A DNA stretch of 64,000 nucleotides from Streptomyces sp. NBC_01304. Lineage in GTDB: Bacteria; Actinomycetota; Actinomycetes; Streptomycetales; Streptomycetaceae. The stretch's first letter is position 1; each line of letters starts with the position of its first letter. Location of the stretch: NCBI RefSeq assembly GCF_035975855.1, contig NZ_CP109055.1, positions 558,001 to 622,000 on the forward strand, in the 5' to 3' direction. The notes beneath the pieces were generated by a model. It was not told where the DNA came from. It did no database searches and saw only the letters and a program-made list of their open reading frames with translations. A program made the position numbers and the translations under genes. Below are positions 58,610 to 64,000 of this stretch, piece by piece.

Positions 58610-59904
58610 GACGCCTTCGTCGTGCTGCGCCCGCGTCCCCCGCCGTGGCCCGCCTGCGGCGCACCCGTCGGCTGATGACGCTGCTGTTCGCCGCGACGAC
58701 CGCGGCCTGTCTGCTCGTGCTGGCCACGATCGCGGTACGCATCGACGCGGGCTCCCGTAGCTCCGGTCTCGACCACGAGGTCAGCAGCCGGGCCGCCGGT
58801 CTTGCCCGGTCCGTCTGGTTCGATGCCGGGGTGCTGCACCTGGAGCCGCTTGAGGAGGATGAACTCGCCCAGGGTGCGCAGGTGTTGGCCGTCCTGCAGG
58901 TCGGTCCGGGGAAGGCGCCGCTGGTACGGACCGCTGTTCCAGCCCGTTCCGCGCTGCCCGACGGCGGCGAGCTCGGCCGGGTGTGGGCCGACGTGCTGGC
59001 CGAGCAGGAGACCGTCGTGTTCAGCGCTGACTCGCGGAGCGGCCGGCAATTGCGCTGGGCAGCGGCACCGGTCTGGGACGACGACCGGATCGGGGCCGCC
59101 GTGCTGGTCGGCACGGGGCTGGCCCGCAGTGAGCGCGATCATGCGCTCCTTGTCCGCTGGCTGGCGCTCGGCTGCGCGGCCCTGGTGTGCTGTGCGGCGG
59201 CCGTCGGCCATCTGCTCTCCGGGCGGGCCATGCGGCCGGCCGTCGTCGCGCTGGCCCAGCAGGAACAGTTCCTGGCCGAGGCGGCGCACGAGCTGCGCAC
59301 CCCGCTGACCACGTTGCGGCTGGCGGTGGAAGCGGGGAGCTCACCCGGCGAGGCCGTACGGCTGGTGGACCGGCTGAGCAGACTGGTCACCGGGCTGCTC
59401 GCCAGGGCCCGGATGGAAGCGGGCGGGCAGCGGCCCGAGCTGCTCGCGCTGCGCCTCGATCAGCTGGTGGAGACGACCGTGGCCGAGCTGCCGGACCACG
59501 ATCGCGTGCGGGTACGCACCGAGCCCGTGGTGGTCCTGGGCGATCCCGATCTGCTGGCGCAGGCCGTGCTGAACCTGGTGGAGAACGCCCAACGGTACGG
59601 CGGCCCTGCCGACTCGCCGGTGGAAGTCACCGTCGCACCGGGCCTCGTCACCGTTCGCGATCACGGGCCGGGCGTGCCGGTCGCAGACCGGGAGCGGGTC
59701 TTCTCCCGTGGCGTCACCGAAGGCTCTTTGGGTACGGGAACGGGGCTCGCCATCGTCCGCTGGGTTGCCGAGCTGCACGGCGGCTCGGCCCGCCTCACGG
59801 ACGCACCCGGCGGCGGACTGCTCGCCGAACTGCGGCTGCCGGTCCGTCCCGGCTCACCGTCCTCATCGTCATCTCATGAAGGCTCCGGCACCGTAGGGGC
59901 ATGA
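58606..59904 (+). CDS. Sensor histidine kinase
   Basis: 432 aa from GTG 58606, overlapping the response regulator stop. Two membrane segments (about 22-45 and 180-205) enclose an extracellular sensor. H box LAEAAHELRTP with His228; N box AVLNLVENAQRYGG; G1 VRDHGPG, G2 LGTGTGLAIV. Its stop overlaps the next start (ATGA at 59901-59904), tying it to the GH9 enzyme. No HAMP domain is clear between TM2 and the H box. Confidence 0.9.
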   Translation: MRRLRRAAPASPAVARLRRTRRLMTLLFAATTAACLLVLATIAVRIDAGSRSSGLDHEVSSRAAGLARSVWFDAGVLHLEPLEEDELAQGAQVLAVLQVGPGKAPLVRTAVPARSALPDGGELGRVWADVLAEQETVVFSADSRSGRQLRWAAAPVWDDDRIGAAVLVGTGLARSERDHALLVRWLALGCAALVCCAAAVGHLLSGRAMRPAVVALAQQEQFLAEAAHELRTPLTTLRLAVEAGSSPGEAVRLVDRLSRLVTGLLARARMEAGGQRPELLALRLDQLVETTVAELPDHDRVRVRTEPVVVLGDPDLLAQAVLNLVENAQRYGGPADSPVEVTVAPGLVTVRDHGPGVPVADRERVFSRGVTEGSLGTGTGLAIVRWVAELHGGSARLTDAPGGGLLAELRLPVRPGSPSSSSSHEGSGTVGA

Positions 59905-61805
59905 AACGCCTCCACACCTCCGGTCTGCTCGTCACCGCCGCTGCGGGACTGGGCGCGCTGTTGATCGTCGTGCCACTGCTCGGCCGGGAACCCGAACCCG
60001 GAGCTTCGGACCGGGCAGTGGTCCGTGTCGATCAGGTCGGCTATGTGCGCGGTGAGACCAAGAAGGCCTTCGTCATGGGGTCCGAGGCAGCCCTCACCGG
60101 AGCCCGCTTCAAGGTCGTCGACACCAAGGGCAAGACGGTGGCGACCGGGAAGCTCGGCGCCTCCACCGGGAAGTGGAACGGCAAGTACCAGTCGGTGCGT
60201 ACCGCGGACCTGTCCAAGGTGAACACTCCCGGTACGTACCGCGTCGAGGTGACCGGTACCGCCACCGGGCACTCCCCCGCCTTCAAGGTCGCCGGCGCCC
60301 GGGACCTGATGACCCCGCTCGTCCGGGACAACGTCCGCTTCCTGCAGGCCCAGCGCGACGGAGCCGACGTACTGCCCGACGTCCTGGGGCGCAAACCGTC
60401 CCACCTGGCCGACCGGGAGGCCACCGTCTACGCGCAACCCCGGTACAACAAGGACGGAACGGAGCTGCTCGACGAGCAACTGGCAGAAACCGGTGACCAG
60501 GTGGATGTATCCGGCGGCTGGTTCGACGCCGGGGACTTCCTCAAGTTCACCCACACCACGTCCTACTCGGTGGCCGAACTGCTTCTGGCCCAGCGGGAGT
60601 TGCCCGACGTGGAGGAGCTGTCCGCCGAGGCCGACCACGGCCTGGACTGGCTGGACAAGATGTGGGACCAGGACAACAGGACCCTTTACGCGCAGGTCGG
60701 CATCGGCGCGGGCAACGAAGGGGTGCGCACGGATCACGACGTGTGGCGGCTGCCGGAGGCCGACGACAAGCTCGACGTCTCACCCGGCGACCCCGACTAC
60801 ACGATCAAGCACCGGCCGGTCTTCCGGGCGGCCGCACCGGGCGAGGCGATCAGCCCCAACCTGGCGGGCCGTACGGCCGCGGTCTTCGCCCTCGCCGCGC
60901 AGCGGGCCGCCGAGGAGGATCCCGAGGCGGCCCGGGCCTGGCTGGGCAAGGCCGCGGCTGTCTACGCACAGGCCGACACCGAACCCGGCAAGCTGGTCAC
61001 CGCCTTCCCGGGCGCCTTCTATCCCGAGGACTCCTGGCAGGACGACATGGAGTTCGGCGCCACCGAACTGGCCCTGGCAGCGCAGCTGTTGGAAGACGAC
61101 CGGGAGGGCGACTGGACCGAGGAGGCGGCCGGCTGGGCAAAGGCCTATCTGGACTCCGACGTCCAGGGAACCCTGGGTGTGGCCGATGTGAGCGCGCTGG
61201 CCCACGCCGACCTCGCCGAAATCCTGGGCGAGAGCGATGCACAGGAGGTCGGGGCCGAAGACCTGCACGCGGACCTGCGGCGCCAGCTGGAAGACGGCGT
61301 CAGTCGCGCCTCCGACGATCCCTTCCGTGCCGGCGCGGTCTACGACGACTTCGACGCCGTCCCGCACACCTTCGGCCTGGTGGCGACCGCGCGGCTCTAC
61401 GGCGAGGCCACCGGGGACACCCGCTACGCGGCGTTCGCGGCGCAGCAGCGGGGCTGGGCGCTGGGCGCCAATGCCTGGGGCACCAGCTTCATGATCGGCG
61501 CGGGAGAGGTCTACCCGCACTGCCCGGAGCACCAGGTGGCCAACCTCAAGGGCAGCCTCGACGGCAAGGGCTCCATCCTGCGCGGCGCCGTGGTCAACGG
61601 CCCCAACGAGGCTTCCAAGCTGGAGGAGTTGAACGGCTTCTCGGACATGAAGAAGTGCTCGGCCGCCCCGCCGTCCGGCGCCTGGAGCGAGTTCGACGGA
61701 CAGGGAGCCCGCTACGTGGACCATGTGGGCGCCTGGCAGACCGTGGAGCCGGCCCTGGACTTCACCACGACGGCGCTGCTCGCCTTCGCGCTGACCTCGC
61801 GCTGA
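59901..61805 (+). CDS. GH9 endoglucanase with N-terminal Ig-like domain
   Basis: 634 aa from ATG 59901, overlapping the kinase stop. The N-terminus is a signal peptide or anchor (LLVTAAAGLGALLIVVPLLG) without a clear cleavage site. An Ig-like CelD_N domain (about 40-135: VDQVGYVRGETKKAFV) precedes the (alpha/alpha)6 barrel. The catalytic base motif is D209-A-G-D212 in GGWFDAGDFLKF; the acid is E616 in QTVEPALDFTT, where the usual NE is replaced by VE. It cleaves beta-1,4-glucans. Coupled expression with a two-component system is unusual for a cellulase. Confidence 0.9.
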   Translation: MKRLHTSGLLVTAAAGLGALLIVVPLLGREPEPGASDRAVVRVDQVGYVRGETKKAFVMGSEAALTGARFKVVDTKGKTVATGKLGASTGKWNGKYQSVRTADLSKVNTPGTYRVEVTGTATGHSPAFKVAGARDLMTPLVRDNVRFLQAQRDGADVLPDVLGRKPSHLADREATVYAQPRYNKDGTELLDEQLAETGDQVDVSGGWFDAGDFLKFTHTTSYSVAELLLAQRELPDVEELSAEADHGLDWLDKMWDQDNRTLYAQVGIGAGNEGVRTDHDVWRLPEADDKLDVSPGDPDYTIKHRPVFRAAAPGEAISPNLAGRTAAVFALAAQRAAEEDPEAARAWLGKAAAVYAQADTEPGKLVTAFPGAFYPEDSWQDDMEFGATELALAAQLLEDDREGDWTEEAAGWAKAYLDSDVQGTLGVADVSALAHADLAEILGESDAQEVGAEDLHADLRRQLEDGVSRASDDPFRAGAVYDDFDAVPHTFGLVATARLYGEATGDTRYAAFAAQQRGWALGANAWGTSFMIGAGEVYPHCPEHQVANLKGSLDGKGSILRGAVVNGPNEASKLEELNGFSDMKKCSAAPPSGAWSEFDGQGARYVDHVGAWQTVEPALDFTTTALLAFALTSR

Positions 61806-61927
61806 CCTCGCTCTGGTGGACAGCCACGTGTGTGGACCGGTCCGGGACGGCAGAGCGCACCGTCTCCCACCACGACACCGGCTTGCCCGGACTGGACGCC
61901 GATGCGGATGCCGGGCAACCGGTCAGG

Positions 61928-62662
61928 TCAGGCGCCGGTCAGCGCTGCCGGTGCGCCGTCCGGCTCCCTGAGGGAGGCCGACAGGGCCCGGGCCTCGTGC
62001 TCGGTCATCCGAGAGGTCTCGTACGGCACTGCGTTGACCCACCGCTGCGTCAGCCGGGCGATCCGCTCGCCGTACCGCTCCGCGGTGATCATGTCGCCGC
62101 GCGATCCGGCCTGCTCCGACCCCAGGTCGGCGTGGCTCTGGCTCATCAGCCCCAGCCACGAGCCCAGCCGGTTCACGTCGTCGCGGGTGCCACCGCTCCA
62201 GTTGTTGCCCGGCATGTCGCCCACGCCGATCCACTGCATGCCCATCTGCGCGCCGAAGACCGCCAGTTGCTCCAGGACCGCCAGCTTGTCGCCGCTCTGC
62301 GAGGCGGACATGGTGAACGCGCCGGCCAGCTTGTCCTTCCACGCCTGCGTGACGAACGGCGTGAACGCCGCCTCCATGAACGCCTTGAAGACTGCCGACA
62401 CGCTGCCCATCAGCGTCGGGGAGCCGAAGACGATCGCATCGGAGCGCTCGAGCAGCGCCAGCACTTCCGCGTCGTGCCAACGGCCCGCGACGACGTCCTC
62501 GGGCCGGATCTCGACGAGATGCACCCGGGCGCCCGGCACCAGCCGCGCCCCGTCGGCGAGATGCTCGGCCAGGGCCCGGGTGTGCCCGTGCACCGAGTGG
62601 TAGACCACCGTCACCGTGGCCGTCGGCGCATTCTGCTCACGGGCAACGTCATTGACTGTCAT
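61928..62662 (-). CDS. Flavodoxin-fold NAD(P)H:quinone reductase-like protein (WrbA/FMN-reductase type)
   Basis: 244 aa with ATG 62662 (GAAGAG upstream). FMN loop VVYHSVHGHTRALAEHLADG and later FGSPTLMGSVSAVFKAFMEA, GDMPGNNWSGG. The family reduces quinones by two electrons, protecting from oxidative stress. It is divergent from a LysR gene with a 19-bp palindrome between them, so it is the probable target of that regulator. Confidence 0.88.
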   Translation of the reverse strand: MTVNDVAREQNAPTATVTVVYHSVHGHTRALAEHLADGARLVPGARVHLVEIRPEDVVAGRWHDAEVLALLERSDAIVFGSPTLMGSVSAVFKAFMEAAFTPFVTQAWKDKLAGAFTMSASQSGDKLAVLEQLAVFGAQMGMQWIGVGDMPGNNWSGGTRDDVNRLGSWLGLMSQSHADLGSEQAGSRGDMITAERYGERIARLTQRWVNAVPYETSRMTEHEARALSASLREPDGAPAALTGA

Positions 62663-62759
62663 GTGCTCTTCGCTACTTCCGGTAGTGGGGAAAGCCCTGC
62701 TTGCCCACCCATCACAGCCTGTGTACGGCACGGCATCAACGCCGAACTTCGGCACCCAG

Positions 62760-62778
62760 CGATCGGTGACACCGATCG
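62760..62778. promoter_or_regulatory. LysR operator: 19-bp perfect palindrome
   Basis: CGATCGGTGACACCGATCG is perfect around the central A, in the 135-bp gap between the divergent flavodoxin-fold and LysR genes. It abuts the TAGCCT -10 of the LysR promoter (62786-62791), fitting autoregulation. Confidence 0.85.
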
Positions 62779-62797
62779 ATCGGGTTAGCCTGGGCCC

Positions 62798-63703
62798 GTG
62801 GACAGGATGGAATTGGAAGCATTCGTCGCGGTCGCCGAGGAGCTGCACTTCGGTCGCGCCGCCGCGCGCCTGCATCGGGGGCAGCCCACCGTCAGCGATG
62901 CCGTCAGGCGGCTGGAGAGCACCCTGGGCGGACGGCTGTTCCACCGCACCAGCCGCCGGGTGTCACTGACCGATCTCGGCGAAGCGCTGCTGCCCGACGC
63001 CCACGCCACCCTGACCCAGTTGCGCCACTTCCAGCAGCGCGGACGCGCCCTCGCCGCCGGCGACAGGGCCGACACCACCCTCGTCGTCGCCCACGCCGAA
63101 TACACCGCGCTCCCGCTGCTGTTGCGCTGCCTGCCGCAGCTGCGCGAGCGTTTTCCCAGCGTGACGATCGTGCCGGAGGCCATGCCGACCACGGCCCAGG
63201 TGACCGCCCTGCGGGCACAGACGATCGGCCTCGGCATCGGCTGGGCGACCGGCGGCGTCACCGGCGTACGCGCTCGGGTGCTGTCCTCCGAGAGGTTCAT
63301 GGCGCTCGTGCCCGAGGCCCATCCGCTCGCCGATCACAGCGAGTTGAGCGCCTCCGAGCTGTCCACCACCGGCCTGCTCACGTGGCCCCATCAGATCAAC
63401 AGTGGCCTCTGCGACCGTCTCCTGTCCGCCTTCCACATCGGCGGAGCCGACCTGCGCATCATCCGAACCGCCGACAGCGTGCACGCCATCGCCGCCCATG
63501 TGGCCGCGGGAACGGGTATCGGCATCACCGTCGAATCCGCCCTCGACCAACCGCCACCCGGCCTGCGCGTCATCCCGCTCACCGGCCCTTCGACCACCGC
63601 CGACCAGGTCGCCCTCACCTCCACCGAGCCGTCGGACACGGCCACGGCACTGCGCGACTTGCTGCTGCACGCGTCGGCACAGGCGGCCTCCACCCGTCAC
63701 TGA
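62798..63703 (+). CDS. LysR-family transcriptional regulator
   Basis: 301 aa from GTG 62798 (ATG 62807 is an alternative); TAGCCT plus six bases suggests a leaderless start. HTH: MELEAFVAVAEELHFGRAAARL, GQPTVSDAVRRLESTLGGRLFHRTSRRVSLTDLG spread over 5-65. The effector domain runs from about 90 to 290. It probably controls the flavodoxin-fold gene divergently. Confidence 0.93.
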   Translation: MDRMELEAFVAVAEELHFGRAAARLHRGQPTVSDAVRRLESTLGGRLFHRTSRRVSLTDLGEALLPDAHATLTQLRHFQQRGRALAAGDRADTTLVVAHAEYTALPLLLRCLPQLRERFPSVTIVPEAMPTTAQVTALRAQTIGLGIGWATGGVTGVRARVLSSERFMALVPEAHPLADHSELSASELSTTGLLTWPHQINSGLCDRLLSAFHIGGADLRIIRTADSVHAIAAHVAAGTGIGITVESALDQPPPGLRVIPLTGPSTTADQVALTSTEPSDTATALRDLLLHASAQAASTRH

Positions 63704-64000
63704 GCGGTGTGTATCGGCGAGTTGAAGGTGGTGGGACTGATGCACCCGCGTCGTGCCGGACGCTCACTCGTCGGCAGTCGGAGTCCAAAGATCTTCCCCA
63801 AACCCGGCGTCCACGAACGACCCACCACCGATCTTGATCATTCCGGCATCCGCTGGTTGCAACGGCCCGCTCTGAGGGGCACGGCGAGCCCGCCCTCAAG
63901 CTCACGACCCGTCGCACGTGGAACGGATGTCAGGCTCTCCAGCAACCGTCGACTCTTGCGCCGTTAGGGTGATGCCGGATCGTTTGGCCAACGAAACCCC
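63704..64000. other. Window end, no gene seen
   Basis: 297 bp after the LysR gene, without a convincing ORF, hairpin or RNA gene. Short open frames (for example 63707-63967) lack RBS and codon bias and read as noise. Confidence 0.4.

Noticed and set aside
1..64000. tRNA, rRNA, transposase or integrase genes
   Set aside because: None were seen by eye on either strand; no terminal inverted repeats flanking a transposase-like ORF were found. A dedicated RNA search was not possible.

Overview
The window is high-GC DNA (around 70% by eye) with Streptomyces-type content: GTG starts, leaderless promoters, secreted polysaccharide hydrolases with CBM13/F5-8C modules, a DasR-like operator in front of a chitinase-type gene, a terpene synthase with a P450, and many drug exporters each beside its own regulator. 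No rRNA, tRNA, CRISPR array, replication origin or intact insertion sequence was seen. Paralogous cassettes, truncated genes and niche functions suggest an accessory part of a Streptomyces chromosome, perhaps an arm; that placement is inference.

1-15 kb: a 5'-truncated LysR gene, a Tat-exported GH71/99-like hydrolase, and a TetR-controlled MFS exporter followed by an FAD monooxygenase that has lost its C-terminal third. Then come an ApbE-like gene with a poor 5' end, an alpha/beta hydrolase, a secreted lipase, a P-loop kinase-like protein, and an MFS exporter/thioredoxin-reductase-like pair divergent from an XRE-cupin regulator, followed by a His-rich methyltransferase. 15-23 kb: a CGNR zinc-finger relic, a VWA-like protein, DUF2267, hemerythrin and VanZ proteins, a PAS-GAF-SpoIIE phosphatase, a DUF1801 protein, a cytoplasmic two-domain bulb lectin and a secreted Ig-like protein.

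23.8-26.4 kb holds the most unusual locus. Two tiny ORFs (29 and 28 codons) with good ribosome binding sites are followed by a perfect 14-bp stem hairpin, a PaaK-like adenylate-forming ligase, and a polytopic membrane protein with the YD and GxGD signatures of presenilin/signal-peptide-peptidase intramembrane aspartyl proteases. I read it as a candidate peptide-modification and intramembrane-processing (signal or RiPP-like) system that I do not recognise from the literature.

26.7-34 kb: a SnoaL-like protein, a leaderless membrane protein with bactofilin/pentapeptide-like repeats, a secreted lipase, an ArsR-SRPBCC fusion under a textbook operator, and a second, intact MFS plus FAD-monooxygenase cassette paralogous to that at 2.8-5.4 kb but with a different TetR. 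34.6-37 kb: a P450 and class I terpene synthase pair. 37-46 kb: a metzincin protease, a Nudix hydrolase, a GH18-type protein and a beta-helix protein (both with ricin-type lectin modules), and a protein of unknown function. 45.6-49 kb: a membrane protein with a Gly/Cys tail, a GNAT, a TetR, and a guanidine-III riboswitch in front of a SugE/Gdx exporter.

49-64 kb: a CseABC-like lipoprotein/two-component operon lacking sigE, flavin oxidoreductases, an MFS exporter with a divergent MarR and clear operator, a two-component system translationally coupled to a GH9 endoglucanase, and a flavodoxin-fold protein divergent from a LysR regulator across a 19-bp perfect palindrome.
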